From: HGM11416 sp034104345
GTDB lineage: Bacteria > Bacillota > Clostridia > Christensenellales > Borkfalkiaceae
Assembly: GCA_034104345.1 (NCBI GenBank)
Contig: JAXEDY010000028.1
Span: forward strand, 1-64,000
DNA length: 64,000 bases
Direction: 5' to 3'
Below are positions 46,767 through 54,635 of the stretch, one piece after another; the first letter of the stretch is position 1; the number at the start of each line of letters is the position of its first letter. A program made the translations under genes and the position numbers. Under the pieces are notes generated by a model. That model worked only from the letters and a program-made list of their open reading frames with translations, had not been told where the DNA came from and did not search any database.

Positions 46767-48458
46767 ATGGACTATAAAAATTACATTGCAAACAAGATAA
46801 GCGTTGACGGAATAAGCGCCGACGAAATTGCGGGATATTTAGCAGCCACCCCGTCGCAGAATATGGGCGACTATGCTCTTCCTTGCTTCCGCTTTGCCAA
46901 AATTTTAAAAAAACCGCCCGTTTTAATAGCCGAAGAACTTAAAAACGCCTTTAAAACCGACGACGTTATAACCAAAGTCGAAGCGGTGAACGGATATTTG
47001 AATTTTACCGTAAACCGCGCGGGATTTTGCAAACGCACGCTCGAAAACGTTTTAAGCGAAGGCGCAGCCTACGGTTCGTCGACAGAAGGCGAAGGAAAAA
47101 CGATTTGCATCGACTATTCTTCGATAAACATCGCAAAACCGTTCCACATCGGGCATCTTATGACCACGGTTATAGGCAGCGCGCTTTATAAAATTTTCAA
47201 CTTTTTGGGCTATAACGCGGTGGGCATAAACCATTTAGGCGATTACGGCACGCAGTTCGGCAAACTTATTTACGCGTATAAACATTGGGGCGATAAAGAA
47301 GAAGTTGAAAAAGGCAAACTTAAAGAACTTACCCGCCTTTACGTTAAATATCACGAATACGCCGAAACTCACCCCGAAGCGGACGACGAAGCGCGCGCGT
47401 ATTTTAAGGCTATCGAAAACAAAAATCCCGAAGAACTTGAACTTTTTAACTGGTTTAAGTCGCTTACGCTTGCCGAAACCGAAAAAATTTACGACCTTTT
47501 AAACGTAAAATTCGATTCGTATGCAGGCGAAAGTTTTTATAACGACAAAATGCAGCCCGTAATCGACGAACTTACGCAAAAGGGCTTGCTTGTCGAAAGC
47601 GAAGGCGCGAAAGTTGTGGATTTATCCGCTTACGATATGCCGCCCTGCATAATTCTGCGCTCCGACGGGGCTTCGCTTTACGCCACGCGCGATTTAGCCG
47701 CCGCGTTCTACCGCAAACAAACCTACGATTTTTATAAATGTTTATACGTCGTAGCCTATCAACAAGACCTGCATTTCAAGCAGATTTTTAAGGTTTTAGA
47801 ACTTTTGGGCAAGCCTTGGTATAAAGACATGGTTCACGTTTCTTACGGAATGGTGTCGCTCGAAGACGGTTCGATGAGCACGCGTAAAGGCAAAGTGGTG
47901 TGGCTTAAAGACGTTATAGACAAGTGCGTTGAAAAATGCTATAAAGTTATCGACGAGAAAAACCCCGACCTTTCGGGTAAAGAGCAGATTGCCAAAGACG
48001 TAGGCGTGGGCGCGGTGATATTCGGCGCGCTTTCGAATAACAAAATTAAAGACGTAGTGTTTTCTTACGACCGCGTTTTAAACTTCGACGGCGAAACCGG
48101 ACCTTACGTTCAATACACCGCCGCAAGGTGCTTCGGCGTTCTTGCGAAATCAACCGTAAACTACGACGATTACACCCTGCCCGAAACGCTTGAAAGTTGC
48201 GAATACGAACTTATAGCCCAACTTTCGGCTTTTCCCGCGGCTGTAAAATCCGCCGCCGAAAAATACGAACCTTCGATAGTTACGCGCTACGCGATAGACC
48301 TTGCGAAAATATTCAACAAGTTTTATATCGAATGCAAAATTTTAACCGCCGAAAACGAAAACATGGTTAAATTCAGGCTTGCTGCCTGCAAAGCCACGCG
48401 CACCGTTTTAGAAAACGCGCTTGCGCTACTCGGCATAGCGGCACCTGAGCGCATGTAA
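46767..48458 (+). CDS. argS: Arginyl-tRNA synthetase
   Basis: A 563-residue class I synthetase charging tRNA-Arg. The HIGH motif is at residues 127-130 (AKPFHIGHLMT) and the KMSKS counterpart reads SMSTRKG, normal for ArgRS. An N-terminal Add1 domain (~1-90) and a C-terminal helical anticodon-binding domain (TRYAIDLAKIFNKFYIECKIL) are present. The ATG at 46767 is preceded by only a weak GGTGA. The next gene begins about 100 nt later in the same direction. Confidence 0.96.
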   Translation: MDYKNYIANKISVDGISADEIAGYLAATPSQNMGDYALPCFRFAKILKKPPVLIAEELKNAFKTDDVITKVEAVNGYLNFTVNRAGFCKRTLENVLSEGAAYGSSTEGEGKTICIDYSSINIAKPFHIGHLMTTVIGSALYKIFNFLGYNAVGINHLGDYGTQFGKLIYAYKHWGDKEEVEKGKLKELTRLYVKYHEYAETHPEADDEARAYFKAIENKNPEELELFNWFKSLTLAETEKIYDLLNVKFDSYAGESFYNDKMQPVIDELTQKGLLVESEGAKVVDLSAYDMPPCIILRSDGASLYATRDLAAAFYRKQTYDFYKCLYVVAYQQDLHFKQIFKVLELLGKPWYKDMVHVSYGMVSLEDGSMSTRKGKVVWLKDVIDKCVEKCYKVIDEKNPDLSGKEQIAKDVGVGAVIFGALSNNKIKDVVFSYDRVLNFDGETGPYVQYTAARCFGVLAKSTVNYDDYTLPETLESCEYELIAQLSAFPAAVKSAAEKYEPSIVTRYAIDLAKIFNKFYIECKILTAENENMVKFRLAACKATRTVLENALALLGIAAPERM

Positions 48459-48490
48459 AACGCCGGCAATAAACATTTCTCTCACGTAAT

Positions 48491-48519
48491 TTGTGTTTAA
48501 AATAATTCGCATTTATAAC
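48491..48519 (+). promoter_or_regulatory. Possible promoter of the HAD-MscL gene
   Basis: TTGTGT, 17-nt spacer, TATAAC. The -10 is good and the -35 poor. Confidence 0.4.
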
Positions 48520-48559
48520 GTTTTTTTGCGTTATCAAAACCCGCATAAGAGGTATAAAA

Positions 48560-49801
48560 GTGAAAAAATTAGTTATTTTCGACCTTGACGGCACGCTTTT
48601 AAATACTTCGGAAGATTTAAACCACTATATGAACGAGGCGCTTGAACTTCACGGTCTGCCGCCTATAACGCTTGAACAAACCAAAAAATATATAGGAAAC
48701 GGCGCGCGGAAATACGCCGAACGCGCGGTAGGAACTTTTAAAGACAAAACCGACGGCGTTTTAAACGATTACAACCGCATTTACGATTCGAGCGATTCGT
48801 CTAAAACCGTTTTATACGACGGAATAGGCAATCTTTTAACGAAACTTAAAAAATACGACGTAAAAATCGCTATCGTTTCGAATAAACCGCAGTCTTCGAC
48901 AGACGTGGTTTATAACAAGTTTTTAAAAAAATATAATTTCGATTTCGTTTACGGGCATCGTGAAAACTTTGCGCATAAACCTGCGCCCGACTGCGTGAAT
49001 TACGTTTTATCCGTTTTGAACATAGATAAAAGCGAAGCGGTTTATGTAGGCGACAGCGAAGTTGACGCTTTAACTGCGAAAAACTGCGGAATAGATTTTG
49101 CGGGAGTGCTTTGGGGCTACCGCGACAAACAAACGTTAAAAAAGGCGGGCGCGCGGTGTTTTTGCAAAACCGCCGACGACCTTTTTAATAAAATTTTATT
49201 CTACTTCGGGAGAAAGAAAATGAAAAAACTGTTTAACGAATTCAAAGCGTTCATCTCTCGCGGCAACGTGCTCGACATGGCGGTAGGCGTTATCATCGGC
49301 TCCGCATTCACCGCAATCGTTACCGCCCTTACAAACGGCATTTTAAAACCGCTTATCAACGAAGTTATTTTTCTGATAAACAGCGGCAAAGAAGCCGAAA
49401 ACATTTACACGATGCTTCACGCCGTTTATGCGGCAGACGGCACGCTCGACCTTGCGGCTTCGATTTATATCGATTGGGGCGCGTTTATTAGTTCTATAAT
49501 CAACTTCTTTTTAATAGCGCTTACCATCTTTCTTATTATTAAAGTTATAAACAAAGTGCGCGAAACTCTCGATTATAACGAAGTTATGAAAAACAATATT
49601 CAACGTAAGTTAGATTCAGACGAAGAACTTAACGACATCGAAAAGAAATGGGTTAAACGCATGGAAAAGAAAAATCCCGACGTCGTTCCGCACAAAACCG
49701 TCGTTGCCGAGCCCGCGGCGCCTGCCGAACCCGAACTTTCTTCGACCGACAAACTTTTAACCGAAATTTTACAGCAATTAAAACAAAACGACAAAGCGTA
49801 A
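48560..49801 (+). CDS. HAD phosphatase fused in frame to MscL mechanosensitive channel
   Basis: One uninterrupted 413-residue frame joins two proteins normally separate. Residues 1-220 are a phosphoglycolate-phosphatase-like HAD hydrolase (nucleophile motif FDLDGT, VSNKP, GDSEVDA). Residues 221-413 are a large-conductance mechanosensitive channel: KLFNEFKAFISRGNVLDMAVG, then the first pore helix (VIIGSAFTAIVTALTNG), an outer loop, the second helix (SIINFFLIALTIFLIIKVI) and a long charged C-terminus ending in a helical bundle segment. The start is GTG after AGAGG. An internal ATG at 49220 has GGGAG 8 nt upstream and is in the same frame, so MscL could also be made alone. Both domains have complete length; both termini at the junction are cytoplasmic, so a true fusion is sterically possible. 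A lost stop codon or a base error is the alternative. Confidence 0.85.
   Translation: MKKLVIFDLDGTLLNTSEDLNHYMNEALELHGLPPITLEQTKKYIGNGARKYAERAVGTFKDKTDGVLNDYNRIYDSSDSSKTVLYDGIGNLLTKLKKYDVKIAIVSNKPQSSTDVVYNKFLKKYNFDFVYGHRENFAHKPAPDCVNYVLSVLNIDKSEAVYVGDSEVDALTAKNCGIDFAGVLWGYRDKQTLKKAGARCFCKTADDLFNKILFYFGRKKMKKLFNEFKAFISRGNVLDMAVGVIIGSAFTAIVTALTNGILKPLINEVIFLINSGKEAENIYTMLHAVYAADGTLDLAASIYIDWGAFISSIINFFLIALTIFLIIKVINKVRETLDYNEVMKNNIQRKLDSDEELNDIEKKWVKRMEKKNPDVVPHKTVVAEPAAPAEPELSSTDKLLTEILQQLKQNDKA
49208..49222 (+). promoter_or_regulatory. Internal ribosome binding site and start for MscL
   Basis: GGGAG followed by AAAGAAA and an ATG at 49220-49222, exactly where conserved MscL sequence (MKKLFNEFKAF) begins. 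It suggests that the channel is or was translated independently of the phosphatase. Confidence 0.65.
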
Positions 49802-49824
49802 TATAAAGCCGAAAAAACGACAGC

Positions 49825-49863
49825 AAAAAGCGCCGCGGACAAAAATCCGCAGCGCTTTTTTTA
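49825..49863 (+). terminator. Terminator after the HAD-MscL gene
   Basis: AAAAAGCGC-C-GCGGA pairs with TCCGC-A-GCGCTTTTT, followed by further T residues, about 25 nt after the stop. Confidence 0.87.
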
Positions 49864-49887
49864 TTGTTTAATAATTAAAAAGTGCCC

Positions 49888-49906
49888 CTATAAGCCCGTT
49901 ATCGCC
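49888..49906 (+). repeat. Dispersed 19-bp motif, copy at 49.9 kb
   Basis: CTATAAGCCCGTTATCGCC with left flank AAAGTGCCC and right flank ATTTTGG, between the MscL terminator and the ROK gene end. Confidence 0.7.
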
Positions 49907-50013
49907 ATTTTGGCAATTTTATCGCCCCGTTGCCGAGTTATATCCGTTTATCGCCATAAAGTGATTTTCAACGTGGACGATAGCGCTGCCGCTGGGTTGC
50001 AAGCGAATTTGCT

Positions 50014-51381
50014 TTAGCCGATGTCGGTAAGCGAAGCGGCCGCAATACTCTGACCTACGCGGCGGCTGTTTTCGTCGGGCATTTCGATGCTTACGGACGC
50101 GTATTCGGGGAACTCGGTTTTTAAAACTTCGTTCGCTTTGGCAATAATTATATCGCCGCCCTTGCCGCTGGTTACTCTGCCTAAAAGCAGTAAGTGCTTA
50201 ATGTCGTAGAATTCGCTGTAAAACGCTATCGAATAGCCGAGATAAATACCGATGTCTTCGTAAATGCCTTCTGCCATTTTGTCGCCGTTTTTCATTAGCG
50301 CCTGAATTTCTTTAAGTTTTTCGGCGGGCGAAAGTTTTTCGTCGAACTTATGCCCCGCATATTCGGCGAGTTTTATAACGCCGTCCTGCGAGAAATACTT
50401 AACGCCGCAACCGTAATCGCCGCTCCATTCGTCGACCATAGCGCTTTTGTTAAAGTCTACGGGAACAAACGCGAGTTCGCTGAGCCAGCCGTTAAGCGTG
50501 CCGTTCAAGTTAATGTAGCCGCCCGCTTCGCTGGTGCCCATTGCGATGCCTAAAATTCCGGTATCGTTAAGGTCGATAGCGCCGGCGAGAGCGGTAACGT
50601 CGCCGTCGTTGGCAACTTCGATGGGTGCGCCGATTTCTTTCGCTATGTCCATATACATGGTTTTGACGTGCTTGTTAAAATCGTCTTTGGGAACTTTTAA
50701 GAAAAGCGAAGCGACCATTATTTTGTTGTCGATATAAACGCCCGCGCTCGAAACGCCGATTGCGTCTACTCTGGGCATTTTCGAAGCCGCGGTGAGCATT
50801 GCCTGCTTGATGCCCTCGTAGTGATATTTATAATCGGAATTGGTTTTTGGGAACCATACGACTTCTTCGCTGTAAACGACTTCGCCGTCGATAACCGCGC
50901 TTACTTTGCGGTCGCTTCCGCCGGCATCGAATCCGATGCGGCAACCGTTAAGATGTCCGCCGATTGCAAGCGAGCATTTCTTTTCGGCGGGGAAGTGCTT
51001 GTCGTCTACGCAAACCACTTCGAAATCTTTTTCGTAAACGCCCGACATAAAGTCGCGGTCGAATTCGCGCGCACCGCCTTTTGAATATGCGGCTTTAATG
51101 TGTTCGTAAACGTAATCGTCGCCCGAAATATAAATTTTATAACCGCCCGCAACCCACAAAATGGATTTTATCATACGTTCGGCAATATCGAAATTGCGTT
51201 TTTTCTTGTTATCGTCGTCGCTTGCGAAAATATCGAGCGAATAAACGTAGTTATAGCCGTTGTTGCGTTCTACGCAGATTTTCAAAGTTTTGTGCGCTTC
51301 GTTTTTAACCTCTTCTTTGAACGAACGCAAAGCGACTATCATCGGAACAAAGCCCTTATCGTAACGTGGTTGATACTTCAT
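50014..51381 (-). CDS. ROK-family protein (putative sugar kinase or regulator)
   Basis: A 455-residue protein with a ROK/actin-like ATPase core from ~165 to the end: phosphate-binding motif GFDAGGSDRK, SSAGVYIDN, catalytic-type Asp in VANDGDVTALAG and GIAMGTSEAGGYI. The first ~165 residues are an extension I do not recognise; no helix-turn-helix is obvious. The Cys-rich zinc motif common in ROK proteins is missing. I start at the ATG at 51381 because AAGGAGA precedes it. It is divergent from an AraC-type regulator gene. A kinase for an unusual sugar is my best guess; a regulatory role is possible. Confidence 0.75.
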   Translation of the reverse strand: MKYQPRYDKGFVPMIVALRSFKEEVKNEAHKTLKICVERNNGYNYVYSLDIFASDDDNKKKRNFDIAERMIKSILWVAGGYKIYISGDDYVYEHIKAAYSKGGAREFDRDFMSGVYEKDFEVVCVDDKHFPAEKKCSLAIGGHLNGCRIGFDAGGSDRKVSAVIDGEVVYSEEVVWFPKTNSDYKYHYEGIKQAMLTAASKMPRVDAIGVSSAGVYIDNKIMVASLFLKVPKDDFNKHVKTMYMDIAKEIGAPIEVANDGDVTALAGAIDLNDTGILGIAMGTSEAGGYINLNGTLNGWLSELAFVPVDFNKSAMVDEWSGDYGCGVKYFSQDGVIKLAEYAGHKFDEKLSPAEKLKEIQALMKNGDKMAEGIYEDIGIYLGYSIAFYSEFYDIKHLLLLGRVTSGKGGDIIIAKANEVLKTEFPEYASVSIEMPDENSRRVGQSIAAASLTDIG

Positions 51382-51455
51382 AACAATTTTCTCCTTGGAA
51401 GATTTCGGCAACATGCCTGCCGGCAATTTTAACGAACCGATTGCATGCCGCTTTC

Positions 51456-51478
51456 ATGCCATAATCATAACATGGCAT
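51456..51478. promoter_or_regulatory. Inverted-repeat operator in front of the ROK gene
   Basis: ATGCCAT, 9 bp, ATGGCAT: perfect 7-bp arms. It lies about 6-28 nt downstream of the ROK gene's predicted transcription start, where a bound repressor would block it. Further GGCAT half-sites lie at 51443-51460. Confidence 0.55.
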
Positions 51479-51490
51479 CGCCATATTTAT

Positions 51491-51519
51491 AGTATAGCAC
51501 TTTTTTAATGCCGTGTGAA
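51491..51519 (-). promoter_or_regulatory. Promoter of the ROK gene
   Basis: On the minus strand: TTCACA (51519-51514), 17-nt spacer, TATACT (51496-51491). Confidence 0.65.
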
Positions 51520-51592
51520 TAAAAAAAGAACCCTAATTTTTGCACAAAAAGACACTCGATTAAAAAATTATATCCGTTTTTTAAATTTTATC

Positions 51593-51621
51593 TTGCAAAA
51601 ACGGAAAAAATATTATATACT
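51593..51621 (+). promoter_or_regulatory. Promoter of the AraC-type regulator gene
   Basis: TTGCAA, 17-nt spacer, TATACT. The leader is about 75 nt. Confidence 0.65.
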
Positions 51622-51701
51622 ATGCACATAGTTATAAAACGTTAGTCGCCCGCGCCGCTTTTTTAATTTTTGCAAAAGCGGGCGGCGGCAAGAGAGTTTT
51701 T

Positions 51702-52604
51702 ATGGAAATTCGCAACGAAAATTATCAGAAAAACACGCTTAAAAGCGTTATAAAGGTAAGCGCGATTTACACCATTCACTACTTTAAATACGGAAAAAAC
51801 TTTACAGTTCCCGCCGAAAGGCACAACTTTTGGGAAATGGTTTACGTCGATTCGGGCGAAGTGGGCATTATAGCCGACGACAAAGAATTCGTTTTAAAGC
51901 AAGGCGAGGCGTTTTTTCACCGCCCGAACGAACTGCACACCATTTACACGAGCGACAGTTTCGGCAATTCCGCCATTATCTCGTTCGACTGCTTAAACCG
52001 CGAAATGAACTATTTTGCGGATAAAATTTTTAAACTGGGCGACTTCGAAAAAACGTTGCTCGGCAAAATAATAACCGAAACGCCCCGCTGTTTTTCGGAT
52101 AAACTTAACGACGTTTATTTAACCAAAATGACAAAGCGCAAAAAAACGCCGCCGGGAAGCGAACAGTTTATTAAAAACAGCATCGAACTTATGCTTTTGT
52201 CGCTTTTGCGCGCCGACGGCGAAAAAGACGGCGTTAAAAACATCACCGAAAACATCGCCAGCCTGCAAACCGACAAAATAGTAAGCAACATAATAGCGAT
52301 TTTAAAAAGCCGGCTTTATTCGTCTATCGATTTAAACACCATCGCCAAAGAACTTTTCTTTTCGAAAACGTATATAAAAAACGTTTTTAAAAAGAATATG
52401 GGCATAAGCATAATTCAATATTACATTCTTTTAAAAATAGAAGAATCCAAAAAACTTATAAGCCAGAACAAATATACCTATACCGAAATAGCCGGCATTA
52501 TGGGCTTTAATTCGGTGCATTATTTTTCGCGCTTGTTTAAAGCGCACACCGATATGACTCCGTCGGAATACGCCCGCTCGATAAAAGCCGACAACGTTTT
52601 ATAG
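51702..52604 (+). CDS. AraC-family transcriptional regulator
   Basis: A 300-residue regulator: N-terminal cupin-like ligand domain (~30-110, with FTVPAERHNFWEMVYVDSGEV and FFHRPNELHTIY) and a C-terminal double helix-turn-helix (~205-297), ending in the family signature IMGFNSVHYFSRLFKAHTD and MTPSEYARS. Such proteins usually respond to a sugar and act on neighbouring genes; the divergent ROK gene is the obvious candidate. AGAGAG precedes the ATG. Confidence 0.92.
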   Translation: MEIRNENYQKNTLKSVIKVSAIYTIHYFKYGKNFTVPAERHNFWEMVYVDSGEVGIIADDKEFVLKQGEAFFHRPNELHTIYTSDSFGNSAIISFDCLNREMNYFADKIFKLGDFEKTLLGKIITETPRCFSDKLNDVYLTKMTKRKKTPPGSEQFIKNSIELMLLSLLRADGEKDGVKNITENIASLQTDKIVSNIIAILKSRLYSSIDLNTIAKELFFSKTYIKNVFKKNMGISIIQYYILLKIEESKKLISQNKYTYTEIAGIMGFNSVHYFSRLFKAHTDMTPSEYARSIKADNVL

Positions 52605-52644
52605 CCGCTTTTATCCGCTCAAAAACCAACCGAAAACGAATATT

Positions 52645-52690
52645 AAAAAACCGCGAAACAGGCGATAAACGACCTATAGCGCGGTTTTTT
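52645..52690 (+). terminator. Terminator of the AraC gene carrying a 19-bp motif in its loop
   Basis: AAAAAACCGCG (52645-52655) pairs perfectly with CGCGGTTTTTT (52680-52690). The loop holds a copy of the dispersed motif in reverse orientation, GGCGATAAACGACCTATAG (52661-52679). The U-run on the plus strand makes this the AraC terminator; on the minus strand it can serve the aldolase gene that ends at 52745. Confidence 0.8.
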
Positions 52691-52744
52691 GTTCTTTAAT
52701 TGCATTTATTACTGCAAGAATTCGGGGCTTAAAAACAATGCTTT

Positions 52745-53389
52745 TCAGCCGTTGATTTTTTGAAAAAACGTTTTCGCAATTTTTGTTATCTCGTCGTATC
52801 TGCCCGCTTTTATAAGGTCCTTTCTTACGAGTTCGCTGCCCACGCCCAAGCCTTTTGCGCCTGCTTTAAAAAATTCGTGCGCGTTATCCGAAGTTACTCC
52901 GCCGAAAACGATAAAAGGCAAAAGCGAACCGAGCGGAGCGAAAACCGCCGAAACGTAAGCCGCGCCCAATGCGCTTGCGGGGAAAATTTTAACCATATCG
53001 GCGCCGCTTACCCACGCGCGCTTAATTTCGCTAGGTGTGAACGCGCCCGCTATAAACAAAACTCCGCGTTTTTTCGCCGAAGATATTACGTCTTTATCGG
53101 CGTCGGGGGCAACGCAGAACCGCGCGCCCGCTTTTACCGCGATTTCAAGCCGCGATTCGGTTATAACCGTGCCCGCGCCTATTATCATTTTGTCGCCGAA
53201 AAGTTTTACGGCTTCGGCAATCTGTTCGCCCGTTTGTTCGTCGGTTTTAACGCCAAAGGCTATTTCGGCGCACGTTACGCCGCCCTGATAAAAGGCGTTT
53301 AAAAGTTTTTTAAGTTCGTCGCCCCAAACGTCGCGTATTACGACAATTGTTTTATTTTTTAAAATTTCGTTTGCGATTTCGGTGTTCAT
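52745..53389 (-). CDS. KDPG/KHG-type aldolase
   Basis: A 214-residue class I aldolase splitting 2-keto-3-deoxy-6-phosphogluconate (or a related keto-deoxy sugar acid) to pyruvate and an aldehyde phosphate. The Schiff-base Lys134 is in MVKIFPAS, the general-base Glu42 in CAEIAF, and GAGTV and FGGVT phosphate-site loops are present. Length is normal. It follows the flavoprotein gene by 41 nt and may share its message. No dehydratase or KDG kinase gene is in view, although the ROK protein 1.4 kb away could act on a related sugar acid pathway. Confidence 0.9.
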   Translation of the reverse strand: MNTEIANEILKNKTIVVIRDVWGDELKKLLNAFYQGGVTCAEIAFGVKTDEQTGEQIAEAVKLFGDKMIIGAGTVITESRLEIAVKAGARFCVAPDADKDVISSAKKRGVLFIAGAFTPSEIKRAWVSGADMVKIFPASALGAAYVSAVFAPLGSLLPFIVFGGVTSDNAHEFFKAGAKGLGVGSELVRKDLIKAGRYDEITKIAKTFFQKING

Positions 53390-53430
53390 AAAATTTACTC
53401 TTTTAGTAAATAAGTCGGGCTATATATCGA

Positions 53431-54345
53431 TTAAACCCCTTTTTTATCAAGGTAACCGCAAGCGGCGAACGCAGCGGTCGCCCCGTCGGATATTGCAGTA
53501 GTAAGTTGGCGAAAGGTTTTCGCGCAGCAATCGCCCGCAACGAAAAAGCCTTCGGTTTTGGTGGGCGTATCGCCCGCAACGGTGAAATATCCGTTTTTAT
53601 CGAGATCTGCAAGCCCCGCGAAAATCGCGTTATCGGGTATTTGACCTATCGCAACGAACGCCGCGGGAACGGCGAGTTTTTTAATTTCGCCCGACTTTAA
53701 ATCTTTATATTCGACCGCTTCCATTTTTTCGCCGCCCGAAAAAGCGGTAACCGAAGTGAACGGCATTATAACAGCGTTTTCGCGTGCGCGAAGCCTTACT
53801 TCAAGCGCTTTGTCGCCGAAAAACTTATCCGACCAGGTTAAAACGTAAACCTTGCTGCAAATATTGCACAGCAAAAGCGCGTATTGCATGGCGGTGTTGC
53901 CGTCGCCGATAAGAGCCACTTCTCTGTCTTTATAAAAATGCCCGTCGCAAAGCGCGCAATAATAAACGCCCTTGCCTGAATATTTTTGTTCGCCTTCGGC
54001 CCCTATATGTTTGTGCTTTACGCCTACGGCGGCGATAACCGCGCGCGATTTAAATTCGTCGTAGTTTGTTTTTACAACAAATTCGTCGCCGACTTTTTCT
54101 ACCGAAGTTACTTTGTCATATTCGATTTCAACGCCTTTTTCGGATATTTGCTCAAAAGTTTTATCGGCAAGTTCAAGCCCGCTTATTTCGTTTATCGACG
54201 GTAAGTTTTCGACTTTAGGCGAGTTCGCTATCTGCCCGCCCACCGCTTCGCCTTCGAAAATGCGAACGGTTTTGCCGTTTCTTAAACAGTTAAGCGCGGC
54301 GGTCATGCCCGCCATACCCGCGCCTATTATAATTACGTCGTCCAT
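53431..54345 (-). CDS. trxB: Thioredoxin reductase-like flavoprotein
   Basis: A 304-residue FAD/NAD(P)H disulfide reductase of the TrxB group. FAD motif GAGMAG at 8-13, redox-active pair Cys130/Cys133 in YCALCDG, nucleotide motif GDGNTA, and a C-terminal FAD contact FVAGDCCAKTFRQ. ATG preceded by GGAG. It lies directly downstream of nrdD on the same strand (290 nt, with a hairpin between). NrdD has a glutaredoxin domain, so this enzyme may reduce it, possibly using NAD(P)H or ferredoxin; the donor cannot be told. Confidence 0.92.
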   Translation of the reverse strand: MDDVIIIGAGMAGMTAALNCLRNGKTVRIFEGEAVGGQIANSPKVENLPSINEISGLELADKTFEQISEKGVEIEYDKVTSVEKVGDEFVVKTNYDEFKSRAVIAAVGVKHKHIGAEGEQKYSGKGVYYCALCDGHFYKDREVALIGDGNTAMQYALLLCNICSKVYVLTWSDKFFGDKALEVRLRARENAVIMPFTSVTAFSGGEKMEAVEYKDLKSGEIKKLAVPAAFVAIGQIPDNAIFAGLADLDKNGYFTVAGDTPTKTEGFFVAGDCCAKTFRQLTTAISDGATAAFAACGYLDKKGV

Positions 54346-54398
54346 ATTATTCTCCGTTTTGTCCGCTTTAAAGCAGCGGCTTTTTACTGCACGAAAGT

Positions 54399-54417
54399 GC
54401 CGATAACGGGCTTATAG
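54399..54417 (-). repeat. Dispersed 19-bp motif, copy at 54.4 kb
   Basis: On the minus strand CTATAAGCCCGTTATCGGC, left flank AAACAGGG, right flank ACTTTCG: the copy nearest to consensus, lying in the leader of the trxB-like gene. Confidence 0.72.
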
Positions 54418-54488
54418 CCCTGTTTTTTGTTTTTTTTTAGCACTTTTCGTCCGCTATAAATTCAATAAAATTTGCTTTTAAACGACTT

Positions 54489-54519
54489 AGCCTTCCCGAA
54501 AATTATTTTAAGGAAGGCT
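54489..54519. terminator. Hairpin after nrdD
   Basis: Perfect 8-bp arms AGCCTTCC/GGAAGGCT around a 15-nt loop in the 290-nt gap after nrdD. T-rich DNA on the plus side; on the minus side only AAGTCGTTTT follows, so termination of nrdD is likely partial. Confidence 0.55.
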
Positions 54520-54635
54520 TTCGTTTTTATATTTTGTTTTTTTCTTTTTCGCGTTGCCGATTTTTACCAAAAGTTGCTTTTTCGGCACCACGATTTATCG
54601 GCGATTTTACACGCGATTTAAAAGTTAAAAGTAAA

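Noticed and set aside
51427..51701. tRNA or other stable RNA in the ROK-AraC intergenic region
   Set aside because: The inverted repeats are operator-sized and the region is explained by two promoters; no cloverleaf can be drawn.
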